From: Agarophyton chilense
Taxonomy: Eukaryota > Rhodophyta > Florideophyceae > Gracilariales > Gracilariaceae
Assembly: GCA_030374765.1 (NCBI GenBank)
Contig: JARGXX010000027.1
Location: 868,001-932,000, forward strand
Length of the DNA stretch: 64,000 bases
Direction of reading: 5' to 3'
Shown: positions 53,497 through 64,000 of the stretch, piece after piece
Position numbering within the stretch: the stretch's first letter is position 1
Layout of the letters: each line of letters opens with the position of its first letter
Notes under the pieces: generated by a model
The model's input: only the letters and a program-made list of their open reading frames with translations
The model's database searches: none
Told to the model about the DNA's origin: nothing
Program-made: the position numbers and the translations under genes

Positions 53497-55344
53497 ATGG
53501 ACATGCGGGAGTTGCTTCCCCTACAGTGGGCGATCCCAGGTGGATCTGGGCATGTGCAAAAACAAGCTAGTATGAATAGTCGACTAAGGCAGCGTTACGC
53601 AAAGTGGCGCATGCTGGACACGGTTACTCGAAGACTTGTAGCAGGGCTGAATGTCCTAAATGCCGGGCATGTCTTCTCTCTAGAGCCTCAAGGTGAGGAG
53701 AGAAACGCGGTTCAACGGTTAGCGACCACCTTCTTGCGAGACATCGGGGAGGCAGCATGCCGCCGAAATTATTTCGTTGCAGCGGCTGCCGTCGTTAAGG
53801 ATGAAGGCATATTTTATTATGGTGAAAAGCACTCCTGGGAGCTTATCAACCCTGATCTGGTGTCATTGCCGGTCGAAGGATTGGCGGCGTCTGCGGACGT
53901 CTTGACATTACTGCCAGAAGAAATTCGGGTCGCTTATGAGTCGCGAGACTCACAAGTGAGACCGAAACGGGAAAGGGAGGCCCCCCGGAAGCCCTTCTGT
54001 GGGGTTGAAGGAGGAGCATACAAAAGGCTTATTGAAAAGCTGGAGGGAGTGGGAACAATATCAATACAAAGGAAACAAGCAGAAGTAACGAAGGTAGTTT
54101 TTGCTGTCCCAAAGAAAGAAAAGTGCAGTCAACGCCTAATTATCGATGCGAGAAATGCTAATAACGCATTTTTCGCAGCCCCAGGTACACAGTTGCCCAA
54201 CCCAGCAGACCTTGCTAGGCTTTATCTGCCTTCGGGCACTAAGCTCTATGTAGGGAAAACTGATATGGACAACCAGTATCACAGAATGAAGATGCCTGAG
54301 TGGTCACGGACGTTATTTGGTCTTCCCAGTATCAGCTCTGGAGACTCGCAGTTCTTCCCTGTTGTCTGTTCGATGCCGATGGGATGGTCTCATTCCGTCT
54401 ACATGGCTCAGAACGTGCACAGGTTTCTGCTTGAGAGAGCCGGGTTGAGACAAGAGGATTGGATACCGGATGTGATCGAGGGCTCGGCTTTCCGTTATGG
54501 GGCGTACGTCGATGATTATTTTTCTGTGGGTACCGGTTGGGAGAAAAGCGTAAAGAATCTGAGAGTGGTTGTCGAAGAGTCCAGGAAGAGTAATCTGCCC
54601 TCCAAACCACAGAAAATATCGTGGCCAGGAGAGAGTGAGTTTACGGAAGTCCTAGGCATTGAAGTACACCTCAATGGCCTGCTGATGCCCGACGCAGTAA
54701 AGTTGCGTAAACTAATAGGGTTAACGGAAGCGGTCATAGGTAGGATAAGATGGAATGTGAAAATGCTACAGCGACTGTTAGGCAAGTGGGCGTGGTTTTT
54801 GTTGCTCCAACGTCCGCTGTTCTCAGTTATATCCGCGGTATACAAGTTGAGCCGAGCAGAACACGAGTCCGTGGTGGCCTCAAAAGCCGCCAAGCAAGAA
54901 TTATCTTTGCTCGTTGCTCTCCCACCTTTAATACGCGTTGATTTAACTAGAGAATTTGCGAAGACGGTACTTTGCGTTGATGCCAGTTGCTGGGGAGGAG
55001 GCGTCGTTTACACGGCGACAGAAGACCCTCTCGGGCTGCTGACAGCGTCCGCAGATGATAAAGTACGATGGATTAACGCACAACCATGGAAGCTGGCTAT
55101 TAGACACAAATGGCATAAAAAATCACCCATCCATATCCTCGAGGGGGGAGCGTGCATTTTAGGGCTTCGATGGGCACTTCGACAACGGAAACATTTTGGT
55201 AAGCGTCTGATAATCTTCATTGAAAACCAGGCTCTTATCGGAGCCTTTAAGAAAGGACGCAGCAGTGTGTGCAGTTTTAACCGGATTTGTCTTAGAGTCG
55301 CGGCTCTGCTCTTGGCTGGCAACATGAGACTGGAAGCATTTTAG
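53497..55344 (+). CDS. Reverse transcriptase-RNase H of the DIRS-like element
   Basis: 615-residue frame from ATG 53497. RT parts: SQRLIIDARNANNAFFAAP, VGKTDMDNQYHRMKMPEW, FPVVCSMPMGWSHSVYMAQ and YGAYVDDYFSVGTG with the catalytic Asp pair near residue 335. RNase H parts: KTVLCVDASCWGGGVVYT, PIHILEGGACILGLRW and LIIFIENQALIGAFKKGRSS. The order and RNase H type match DIRS-order elements rather than LTR elements. Confidence 0.85.
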   Translation: MDMRELLPLQWAIPGGSGHVQKQASMNSRLRQRYAKWRMLDTVTRRLVAGLNVLNAGHVFSLEPQGEERNAVQRLATTFLRDIGEAACRRNYFVAAAAVVKDEGIFYYGEKHSWELINPDLVSLPVEGLAASADVLTLLPEEIRVAYESRDSQVRPKREREAPRKPFCGVEGGAYKRLIEKLEGVGTISIQRKQAEVTKVVFAVPKKEKCSQRLIIDARNANNAFFAAPGTQLPNPADLARLYLPSGTKLYVGKTDMDNQYHRMKMPEWSRTLFGLPSISSGDSQFFPVVCSMPMGWSHSVYMAQNVHRFLLERAGLRQEDWIPDVIEGSAFRYGAYVDDYFSVGTGWEKSVKNLRVVVEESRKSNLPSKPQKISWPGESEFTEVLGIEVHLNGLLMPDAVKLRKLIGLTEAVIGRIRWNVKMLQRLLGKWAWFLLLQRPLFSVISAVYKLSRAEHESVVASKAAKQELSLLVALPPLIRVDLTREFAKTVLCVDASCWGGGVVYTATEDPLGLLTASADDKVRWINAQPWKLAIRHKWHKKSPIHILEGGACILGLRWALRQRKHFGKRLIIFIENQALIGAFKKGRSSVCSFNRICLRVAALLLAGNMRLEAF

Positions 55345-55369
55345 GTGCCGTCAGTAAATAATCCTGCTG

Positions 55370-56114
55370 ATGAACCCTCCAGGCCTGTTTGAGCTAGCCA
55401 AAAAGAGGGTAAAGCCAAGCACTCTCCAAAATTACCGTAAAAACTTGCAACGCTTTGTCGAATGGTTGAAAACACTGGATGATTCTGAAAGAAGGTACTC
55501 TACGGCACAGGAAGTGGACAGGTTGTTCACGAGGTATCGATGGATATCTCCGTCTGGGGGATCTTTTGGGACTAGGAATTGACGATATGGTGATGCTGGA
55601 TCTATCAAGGAAAAGGCCGCACTATGGAAGCATGAACATTTCTATTTCAAAGCGCGGCCGAAACGAGACAGTAACAATACGCCCATATTTTATGGCAATA
55701 TTGTTGTCTCGATTGATAAAAAAGAAAAGGGTATTAAGGGAACATAAGCTTTTTAAAATGCCTCCAGCACGATTTAGGGTGCATCTTCGGCGTGCCGCTG
55801 CGCGACTTTCAAAAACACAAAGTGTTACCCCTCACATGCTGCGTTTTGGCGGTGCCACAACCGATAAACTTTATGGTCGCCTCACCGACCATGAAACAAA
55901 GAACAGAGGTCGTTGGGCGTCAGATAAGAATTTCAAACTCTACATAGAGCCCCACAAGTTGTGTGGGTTCATGAAAACTTTGACAGACGCCCAGCGACTT
56001 CAGTTCGAGGCGGCTATTGCCAGAGCAGCAACGTTATTAAAAGTTACGCCACCCGCTTCGGTTGGGGGTCGGGAGAACGTGCAAGCACTAGAGGAAGCTA
56101 GGAGCAGAAATTAA
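55370..56114 (+). CDS. Tyrosine recombinase region of the DIRS-like element
   Basis: Two overlapping open segments. The first (55370-55582) has the N-terminal SAM-like pattern KPSTLQNYRKNLQRFVEWLK. The second (55479-56114) has the catalytic part, TPHMLRFGGATTDKLYG (the H-x-x-R box) and RGRWASDKNFKLYIEPH with the candidate nucleophile Tyr. This enzyme would integrate a circular DNA copy, replacing a DDE integrase. Confidence 0.82.
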
Positions 56115-58045
56115 GGGAGGCTCCAGGACTTAGTGATTTCTCGGTGGGTCAATTTCAGTTTTGGACGGAAAATTGATCAGAATCAAAAAGCTCTGTATAA
56201 AATCAATAATTTCTGAAAAACTCTGATTTTCGGACCTCATCGAGACTTCTTGGGTTCTGGGGTAGTATGGCGTGGAGATGGGTTTGACGGAGGATGGGTT
56301 AAACCGGCTAAGGCTAGCTAGACTTAGGCGCTCGCATGGGCTTCGCGTGGAATTACAATTAATGAATGCTTTACAATAAATCCTTAGAAATATTGTTGTT
56401 TCAAATAGTATTCCTTTTGTTTAAGCGCGAGCGGTGAGCGAGTGTAGTTCTATTAGCATACGAACGTAGAGAGCTGGCTAGATTGTTGCAATTAGGAAAT
56501 GACGCAAAAGAAATTCACACACCAGTTATTTACTTATGTGATTCGTTTAGGGACAAAGGTAGCAATTTAGAGAGGCGTTTCACGTGCAACAGAGCACATA
56601 AACTGTTTGGTGTAGTGTAGACGCTTGATATGCATGAAGCGCACTGCAACAGGATAGCGAGGATTGCGCAGACTGCTCCAGTCAGTGGGAAAACTTCGAC
56701 GGGTACGGGCAATGGGAGCGATTGCACTCTCGATTGCGCGCCGCCGCCGGCGGTACAAAAGCGTCAAGAAGTCGCCCGAAGATGGTGGCAATGTGATCGT
56801 CTTCTTGTCTCTCTCTTTTCTCGCCCTCCCTCCCTTCTTCTACTCGGTGCCTTTTTTCTTTTCTACCTTGGCAAAAAATCATTTATTGTTTCTTTGTTGC
56901 TATCCTCCGTGGTAGGATAAGTAAGATAAATAAAACCGAATGCGTTTTGTCGTTGTCCCGGGAAATTCTTTCACTTCATTTGAAGGACAATTTGTATAGT
57001 AGTCTACGTCTGCAAAAGACACGAAACAATTAGATTGCTCCAGAACTTCCAGATTTTTTAAGTGTTCTCAATTTGTGCAAAGTGGTTATGGACTGTTCCC
57101 GCCAGAGCATTTGATCCAGGATGCAATTGGCGCCAACGAAGCGACCGGAACCCCCTATCTCAGCGATCAGAACGCCGCATCTCCCATTTAAAGTTGCTTC
57201 GCTTCTCCCACTTCTCCATCCACCTAACCTCCCAAACCAATACCTCAGACCTTTTGTCTTTGCGCAGTACAACCCACAATCCTCATCTGCGAAAATGCCT
57301 TTTGAACACTAGCGCAAGTTATGAGCGAAAAACCAAGATCGAACCAAGATCAAACAGTTCGACACCTCCACAGTCATCTAAAATACATATCAAGAATACA
57401 TCTTTTGAAAACAATTCAAATAAGAAACTGAACAAAGCACCTGATGAATCAAAACGGGAAGTCAATCTTCTTCCTCGCGGTACTGCCTTAAGCTAACAAA
57501 GATAGTTCCTCCCTCAGCTTGTAGATATATATCTATTGCTATACTGCGAAAAATGAGATGCTTTTCTCAAGGAACACGATTCGCATTTTGCGGAAGAGCT
57601 GGGTACGGTCGACCTTCGCAAACAATTGTTTGCTATATTTCTCCGTCGCTGCATGCCTACGGAAAACCCGCTCATTTCAGATGACGGGAAGACCGCCGAT
57701 CGATTTTTAGAATTATTAGTAGAACGCACAGACATGGGTGTCGAAGGGAACGTTCAAGAAACTTTGGAATTCTTATTTCAAAGTGGCTATAAGTCTGCGA
57801 CTGATAATAATTGGTATAAATCAAAACGATAGCGGAGTTGTATGACCTGTCGGTTCTAGAGAGCGCTCAACGGGCTTGACCTTCTAGGCATATATTGAAG
57901 ACACCTGTAAAGTGTGGCAGCACCAGCCATTAAAGGGTCGAAAAAGAACGGCGGGCGTACTGAGACCACGTTGGTGGACAGTAATACACAGCGCACGGGG
58001 GTCCGGAAAACCGTGAGGACACTTAACTTGCTTTTATTATCGACT
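56115..58045. other. Gene-poor stretch
   Basis: About 1.9 kb with short frames only. One + strand frame, 57626-57832 (68 aa, NPLISDDGKTADRFLELLVERTDMGV...), has a protein-like composition and could be a fragment of an unknown gene, but it has no family match that I know. No repeat or RNA gene seen. Confidence 0.4.
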
Positions 58046-58357
58046 GTAGAAAGCAAAAATGGTAAGAGTAGTCTATTAGGTGCTGAACTTTACAATAATG
58101 ACCGATGTGGCCATGCTTGGCGAAGATATAGATCTCACTGGCCATCCGACCTACGATGGCGTTCCTCCCGTCATGAGCACGGAGAGGTGCCCTTGAGGCT
58201 CGCCTTACTATCTACTTAATCCTTTATATCTAATACTAAATTAGAGAAAAGCTATACTAATAGCTAATTAAACCACTGTAGTACTCGGCGCATGCCGGCA
58301 ACCATCCCGGTCCAACACGTTGCATCATAATCTCCCTGGTGTAGCTCACTATACTAC
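58046..58357 (-). repeat. Candidate LTR end of a - strand Gypsy-like element
   Basis: On the - strand it starts TGTAGTATAGTGAGC at 58357 and could end TTGCTTTCTACA at 58046, giving TG...CA ends about 312 bp apart. The first seven bases equal those of the Gypsy-3 LTR (TGTAGTA). Just inside, the - strand reads GCTAGGAGGAGAATC, which looks like a polypurine tract. A TATAAAGGATTAAG promoter-like core lies near 58225. No second copy is in the window, so the borders are uncertain. Confidence 0.4.
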
Positions 58358-60300
58358 AGATTCTCCTCCTAGCGACAGCCACGCCCCGTGGCTGTACGTT
58401 AGTGCGTTCTTCATTACGGTAAACCACAGTGAAACAGTCACCAGTGCGGGATTGACTATTCCGTTTGGTAACGCCGCGCGGTGAGCCAAACCGTTTTGAT
58501 CACCGTCGTGGGGCTTAAGGTTCATTCCCCGTGGTCGTTCGTAATGGCTTCACAATTCAGCTTCCCTCGAGGGTTTCCAATGCCGGCGTGAGTTCATGTA
58601 CTAAGCGGTTTTTGTCGCGTTCTCCGTCAGAAGTTTCGTGTGTGTTCTGTGCCAGACGTCCTTCATATTTCGTTGGTATCTTCTATGTTTCTCTTTCCTT
58701 TGTCACGCATTACCGTCTTGGTGTCATCATTTCCGTTCGTCTCCTCTCCCATCTCTTCCCGTACCCTACTGGGTGGCTTGCACTGGTCGCGGTGCGTGCG
58801 GTTTCCCCAAAACTTCGTGGTGGCAGTTGAATGTCCGCCGAAGGCTCCACTTACCACGATGATGGCTCTCGTCATGTGTCCCACACGATTTCAGGTGTCG
58901 TTTCCGTGTCAGTGGGGCCCCTTCGATTCTTTCCCGCTCAATCAGCGGAAAATTCGAGCACCTCCGAGGACACATTGCCCGACCTTTATGGATTGCATCA
59001 GGCACGAGAGCCGACCGTCGGAGGGTACATAGACCCTGGTGCCGAAGCAATACCACGCTGGTCTTCTTTTCCACCCCTGTTGGCCACCATGTCTGATAAG
59101 GGTCCCCGCAGATTGAAACACAGCTGTGGTTGTCGAAACCTCTGACCCGCTCCCGCTCTTGGGGTCAAGGTCTGGTTCAGTCCGTTACCGCTCCGGTTTC
59201 CTCATCTTCACCTATTTCTGGTGAGGCCTTTGGTATCCCTCCTGGTAGTGGACATTACTATCCGTCCTTATTGAGCGCCCCATCAGCAACCCTAAACCCT
59301 TATGGACTGCTCCCTGCTCCCAAAGGAGTTCAAGGCGATACAATTGGAGGCCACCTCTTGGCCTGTCCCAATTAACACTGTTGGGTTAGGTTCGCAGTTC
59401 AAGCATCCCACCCTTCCTGGTTATGGGTCTTAGAACCATTGAGACAGCTACCGTCTTGGCGCCGTGACATTAGCTCCACCGACGCAGTCACGGGAGAATC
59501 GTTCCCGCCAAAGGAGTCGGTTTTGCTTCCAGAAATACCCACAAAACTCACCGTTTCGGTTCTTTATTCCCAACACCATTCCGAGAGACCTACCGAATCT
59601 GCAGTGTAACGACGAGTTCTTCTACTTCCGTAACCTCGTGTGATTGTTGCACCGTATCGGTCCGTCGAAGAAGTGGCTGAAGTTTGACTCCAAGATGTTG
59701 ATGTTCAACAAACCCTTCGATACCATTCACTGATAGGGTTTTGAATGTTGGGACGAGAACGCTGCCACCGAGGCCCGGATCCGTTGCTGGAGTAGTCTCG
59801 TTCGTACCCTGCATGGTTCCCACTGTACTGAGTTCTTCCTTCAGACGACGGAGAATCGCCGCAAGTGGTATGTTAATGGTCTGCAGTTGTGGGCGGGCTA
59901 CGAGGCACCTCAATGGTTGTGCGTTTCGACTCCTTTTCTGATGGCATACTTCGGCAGCCATTGCGACCGACACGCGGGGTACTATGATACCACTTGGTCC
60001 GTGTCTCTAGCGGAGTGGGCCGTTCTCGTTGCCATTCTAGCTGTTAAAGCGTCTCGAGACGGTATTACCTGGGACAGCCGTTGCCTCGATCTTCGGATTA
60101 TCAATTATGGCTTCTCAACTGTTGGTCGTACTTCCGGTCTACTGGCTCTACATTGAGTCTTATCCGCCAGATTGGTGTGGAAGAGATTCTCTTGGGTACG
60201 GAGTATCCCGTTTCTTAGCTGGAAACTTACCTCAAGGTGTCTCTGTCGCATCCGTAGAAGGATAACCAATGATGGGAAGTTTGGGACTTCGAGAAGCTAG
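58358..60300 (+). pseudogene. Decayed + strand gene resembling the antisense gene of Gypsy-1
   Basis: Protein-like pieces lie on the + strand. A Ser/Pro-rich one contains SAPSATLNPYGLLPAP (about 59265-59320; compare MNPYVLNPLSGPSAS in Gypsy-1). A Trp/Tyr-rich one contains CDRHAGYYDTTWSVSLAEWA (about 59965-60025; compare HDPNSGYWALVAAEWAARVA). If the LTR-like end at 58046-58357 is real, this is the same arrangement as in Gypsy-1 in the opposite orientation. Its pol side would then have been cut off at 60473 by Gypsy-3. Broken, several breaks. Confidence 0.4.
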
Positions 60301-60473
60301 CCATTACCAGTGAGGCGAACCGGGATATCGCCAGGTAAGGAGCCCATTGGTGGGTCCCCTTAGTTCTTTACCCATGACCTGGAGACTCCGGAAGGTATTA
60401 CCCCCGTCTCCGCTACAGCCACACCTGTTGGTTCCGCCGGCCTTTTTTCTATACGCGTTCCCCGTTCGGTTAC

Positions 60474-61198
60474 TGTAGTATTCTACTATGTCGGGGAATC
60501 CGATAGGTTGGTTTTTGGCGAAGTCGCGGTTGGAACTCATAAGTTAGTGTTATCATCAGCATTGTGATATGAAACGGCATCCCGCATAGGATGCCTAGAG
60601 GCAGAATGTCTTAGTGGAACACGTGGCGTCATGGGTCGAGTGGCTTTCCACGGCGCGCGCATAGTTGCGACCCTTCCTAGGGGAATGCCATATTGGCAAC
60701 GGCGCATGTAGTGGCGATCCACGTGGAGGGCTTTACTACCCTTTGTAGCTAGACGTTCATTAGGGACCACACCCATACAGTGGCTTGGCTAAGTTGCTGA
60801 CCACTGGGTATTATTTATATATTTATTTGGGCACTCACCCTGGTACACAGGGTATAGTGTTCCAGAGGTGAGCGCCGACTCCAAGTAAAGGAGACAACAT
60901 GGGCATCATGACTATTCTGTTCCTCGCTTAGGATTTCTTAACCGGAGATCCGGACGAGCTATAATAGATAGTCAGCCCCAACCACTTCACGAGCCGTCTC
61001 GTACCTACGTTCCATCAACGTTTTACAGTTGCACTGTTCACCCTCGCTGGCGAGTAGTGGCCTTACACTCCACTTCCAGCTCGCTGGTGTTGTAGCTCTA
61101 CCACCCCCTTTCCTTCGCCGCAAGCGACCCACCGGCATTCCGAACGCTGTCGCAGGTGTCTGCTCTCTCCGTTAGAGCGGATACTACAAGTAGTCTCC
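60474..61198 (+). repeat. 5' LTR of Gypsy-3
   Basis: 725 bp, TGTAGTATTCTACTA...GGATACTACA, matched by the solo LTR at 24622-25288. It has a TATTTATATATTTATTTGGG promoter-like core near 60810. Confidence 0.88.
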
Positions 61199-61200
61199 CG

Positions 61201-61217
61201 ACTTAGAACCACTGTGG
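61201..61217 (+). other. Primer-binding site of Gypsy-3
   Basis: TAGTCTCCCGACTTAGAA, two bases after the LTR, is the same site as in Gypsy-1 and Gypsy-2 with one different base. Confidence 0.7.
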
Positions 61218-61435
61218 TCAGCTGCACTGAACAATTCGTTCCTGGAACGTGGAATCGATATCGATACTTGGAAGAAGTGGAATCACTACAGATATTGTTT
61301 ATCGAACCACCTCCGGCAATTGCGGAATTCATCGTGGTTGAACACGTGGTCGAGAAGTCGAAGACACCATTTGGTTCGCACCTGGACTCATGTTTGGTCT
61401 AAGATGCCGAAGACCCGAAGCCAGTCGAGTACTGG

Positions 61436-63554
61436 TTGCCCCGGTCCTGCGGGACAACCCCCGAACCGAGGCTCGCCTCATCTGTTGAAGCCGGAGAGCG
61501 GCTGTATCGTCAAGCGATGTCGCGCTCACGCTCGGTGAATGATGAACGAGATCTCTCGGATGTACCGGCTCCTGTGGCAGCGGCAGTCACGCCCACCACA
61601 GAAGCCGTAGTTGACCCTGAGGTCGTCGGACCTCAAGAAGAGGATGATTTGCGCAGGGAAATGCGTCGTCTCAAGTCTGAGTCAAGCGCTTCGCGTGTGC
61701 GCATGGATGCGTTGGAATCGAAGATCGCTGCTCTTATCGCTGATGTCGAACAACTACGCAGTGCGCATCAAGCACTCGTTCGTCAAGACGATGGGAAGCA
61801 GGTCTCTGCATCAGTGAAAACACTACGTGAGGATTTGAACCATCTACTGGAGAGGTACGGGAATACGCCCGATGTGGTACCCAGCTTAACCGTGGATTTA
61901 GAAGAAGTCCTCACTCGAGTTAACCCTCGTTTAGAACGCCTGGAGGCGGCAGTTCATGCGCAGACTGCTGCGAAACCGGTCGTGCTGGAAGAGGAAGGAG
62001 CTCCTTTGAAGGAAGCTCGTTCGAAGAAGTCGAAGTCACGACATAAGAAGCGGAAGTCCGCACGTGTCGAGTGATGAATCGTCAAGTACGGAGGGTTTCA
62101 GTTCCAGTACTGATGATTCTGATGATTCAGATACTTCAGATGACGACGACAGTGATGATGGTCATCAAAGGTCCCGATCTCGGAAGAAGAACACGTCTTC
62201 GTGGTTAATGAGAAAAAAAAGGCTCACCTTACAGAGGATTGAAGGTGCTCCCGTGCAGGAATCCGTCTTATCGGAAGGTCCTGAATTACAGGTACTACCG
62301 TCTGAAGGTTAAGAGCAAGAAGCGCTCAGGACGCGAAACCGCGAAGGTGAAGGATCACATCAAACGATTGAAGATCGGCCTTAATGATTTAAAATTGATG
62401 GAAAAACCCCCATTCTCGTTATCGAGTTTCTTACTCGATTCGTTGCCTAAGCAGACACTCTAGAGATGAGTGAACCACAGGCATTTGTGTATTTACCACA
62501 CTTTCTGAAGGGTTTTGCTTTAGAGCAATATCGTTCCGTTTGCGGATCATTGACAGCCGACGAAGGCGGCGTTACCTCATGGCCAGAGGCGGTGCAGTAT
62601 TTGCTGCGCAGTTACGCGACTGCAAACGCGATACGTCAGGTTATCCTGAACCTAAGGGATGTGACCCAAAAGCCATAGGAGGGCGAAGCTGAGTACAGCT
62701 CAAGGCTTAACAAAGCTTCAGTCCGCTGTGGAAACGTCCACTTGACGGAGGACAAGATTACCTTGTACATCGACGGGCTGGACCCGAGCATCAAGTCGTC
62801 GGTAGCTCGATATCGAGAGAAGCATGGAAGAGTCTCCTTTTTGGAGTTAGTTCAGTTTCCGAAAGCTGAAGGAGACGCGGCCAGAGCGCGTGGTAGCCCC
62901 CGTTGTTCAGTGGCTTTTGGAACCTCAATGGGTAAGGAGAAGATCTCCGCCAGAGTTAATCAGCGCAGCACACTGCTACATCTGGAATCTCCAGTGCACT
63001 CACGAGAATCGTCGTTGGCACCCAAAGGGAGTGACTCCCATGAGGAGGCGGTCCATTTAATGGAATATACGGACTCTTCTGTACCTACAGTGGATCTCGC
63101 ATACTCGGAGTCTTAGGACGAGGAAGCCCTAATGGCTATGGAGGGCCGTCGCCCTGTGTACCGTCCCTACACGGTGCCTCCACAAGGAGGTTTTAAGAAC
63201 GGGAAACCCGGATGGGTGGATACTCGCACGGCATACCGTTCACAACCTATGTTGACCAACCGTCGTGACGGTTTGATATGTTATTCATGTTATGGAAAAC
63301 ACCATTTGAGTGCAGATTGCACGCTTCCTGCAAAAGATCTGAGTCGTATCATGACGAATTATGAAGCACTCTCGGAAGAGGAAAGGAGCCGCGTACCGGC
63401 GGGCATGTATTGGAAAGCCACAAGTTGGTTTTCTGAGACACCAATGCGCCGGACGGACAAGCCGGTTGCTCAGAATGCTGAAGTGTTACAACCCGGAACC
63501 CCGGTAGGAAGAGGCGCCTTTGAGGAGAATAAGCCGGTGCAACCGGAAAACTAA
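61436..63554 (+). CDS. gag: Gag region of Gypsy-3
   Basis: Segments in the same order as Gypsy-1 gag: helical N-terminal region (61436-62074), acidic Ser/Asp-rich tract (62064-62170), capsid-like domain (FVYLPHFLKGFALEQY and WPEAVQYLLRSYATANA, 62466-62680), and the CCHC knuckle CYSCYGKHHLSADC (about 63280-63325). Broken. Confidence 0.78.
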
Positions 63555-64000
63555 GTGAGGGAGCCCCTAGGGGGTCGGCACTAGTCGATCCCTTTGTGCT
63601 GACCAGGGAGAGCTCGCCTCCCTGCTCCCGCGCTTGGAAGCCCAAGATTCTCTTGAGGCCTCCCAAATTTCCGCCGAACGGAATCAATCCGCCGGAGGGA
63701 AAGCGAGTACAGTTTGACTGTGAGTTACATCGTCCTTGGAGACGTTATACTTGTCCGTCAAAACGGGAAAGTTACCTCATGGTAATTTTTAAAAGAAACT
63801 ATAAGGTCTATGCCGACATCGGCTCTGACAGGACTCTGTTATCTCGTCGATTGACTATCCTAAACACAGGTGCTGGTCCGAACTTTATACGGGAACAGGA
63901 GCTCGCTCCTGCTGACTTAGAACGTATTCGATACGGTCCTTTACCGGACATCCGGGATGCCAACAAAAATGCTGTGAAGACTCGGGGAACAGTTCAACTC

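Larger units (their letters stand above)
52719..56114 (+). mobile_element. DIRS-like retroelement with tyrosine recombinase
   Basis: Order: small basic frame (53137-53448), RT-RNase H frame (53497-55344) and tyrosine recombinase region (55370-56114). No integrase, protease or LTR pair is present. It looks comparatively well kept, with about two or three breaks. Its right terminal repeat was not identified, so the right border is the end of coding. Confidence 0.82.
60474..64000 (+). mobile_element. Ty3/Gypsy element (Gypsy-3), 5' part, cut by the window end
   Basis: 5' LTR, primer-binding site, gag region and the start of the protease region (TGAGPNFI near 63870). It resembles Gypsy-1 closely in gag order. 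Broken, with several breaks. Age cannot be estimated, as the 3' LTR lies outside the window. Confidence 0.88.

Noticed and set aside
56630-56920. Overlapping frames rich in Leu/Ser/Phe
   Set aside because: Pyrimidine-rich sequence gives a hydrophobic translation by chance; no start context or family.
1-64000. CRISPR arrays, bacterial operons, tRNA or rRNA genes
   Set aside because: I looked for regularly spaced repeats, T-arm-like GGTTCGAATCC sequences and conserved rRNA segments and saw none; gene structure is eukaryotic.

Overview
The window is eukaryotic nuclear DNA: spliceosomal introns (85 and 102 bp, GT..AG), a mitochondrial/plastid-type methionyl-tRNA synthetase, an RNA polymerase II CTD phosphatase, prefoldin, a GATA zinc finger with the plant-type 18-residue loop, and a heavy load of LTR and tyrosine-recombinase retroelements. 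Compact, intron-poor genes in an island between blocks of nested retroelements fit a multicellular red alga (florideophyte type) best. This is an inference from style; no single gene proves the taxon.

Layout. 1-3.96 kb: an LC8 dynein light chain gene (- strand), then gene-poor DNA that may hold a 1.9-kb non-autonomous inverted-repeat element. 3.97-15.72 kb: a nearly whole, fairly young Ty3/Gypsy element (chromovirus type) with 916-bp LTRs, gag, pol, a separate chromodomain frame and, unusually, a gene on the opposite strand between the chromodomain and the 3' LTR. 15.72-19.44 kb: a decayed Ty1/Copia element abutting it. 19.4-25.7 kb: gene-poor DNA with a strong hairpin, a decayed DIRS-like element (- strand) and a solo LTR. 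27.2-41.5 kb: the host gene island: a Golgi-type glycosyltransferase (-), an unknown protein (-), a GATA factor (+), organellar MetRS (+), an FCP1-type phosphatase (-), a PH-domain protein (-), a stand-alone BPL_N amidotransferase-like protein (-) and prefoldin subunit 2 (+). 42.4-52 kb: a dead Tc1/mariner copy carrying a second, older and much more broken Gypsy element, marked by a GAAAT target-site duplication. 52.3-56.1 kb: a second DIRS-like element with RT-RNase H and tyrosine recombinase parts. 56.1-60.5 kb: gene-poor DNA, then an LTR-like end on the - strand and + strand coding remnants that resemble the antisense gene of the first Gypsy element. 60.47 kb to the end: the 5' part of a third Gypsy element, cut by the window.

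How it fits together. The host genes are housekeeping genes (transcription, protein folding, organellar translation, glycosylation, signalling) with short spacers; no metabolic cluster is evident. The most interesting signal is in the Gypsy elements. They share an unusual primer-binding site, two have a chromodomain, and they appear to carry a conserved gene of unknown function in antisense orientation just inside the 3' LTR. In the best copy that gene has its own TATA-like box and is separated from the convergent pol unit by a purine-rich block.
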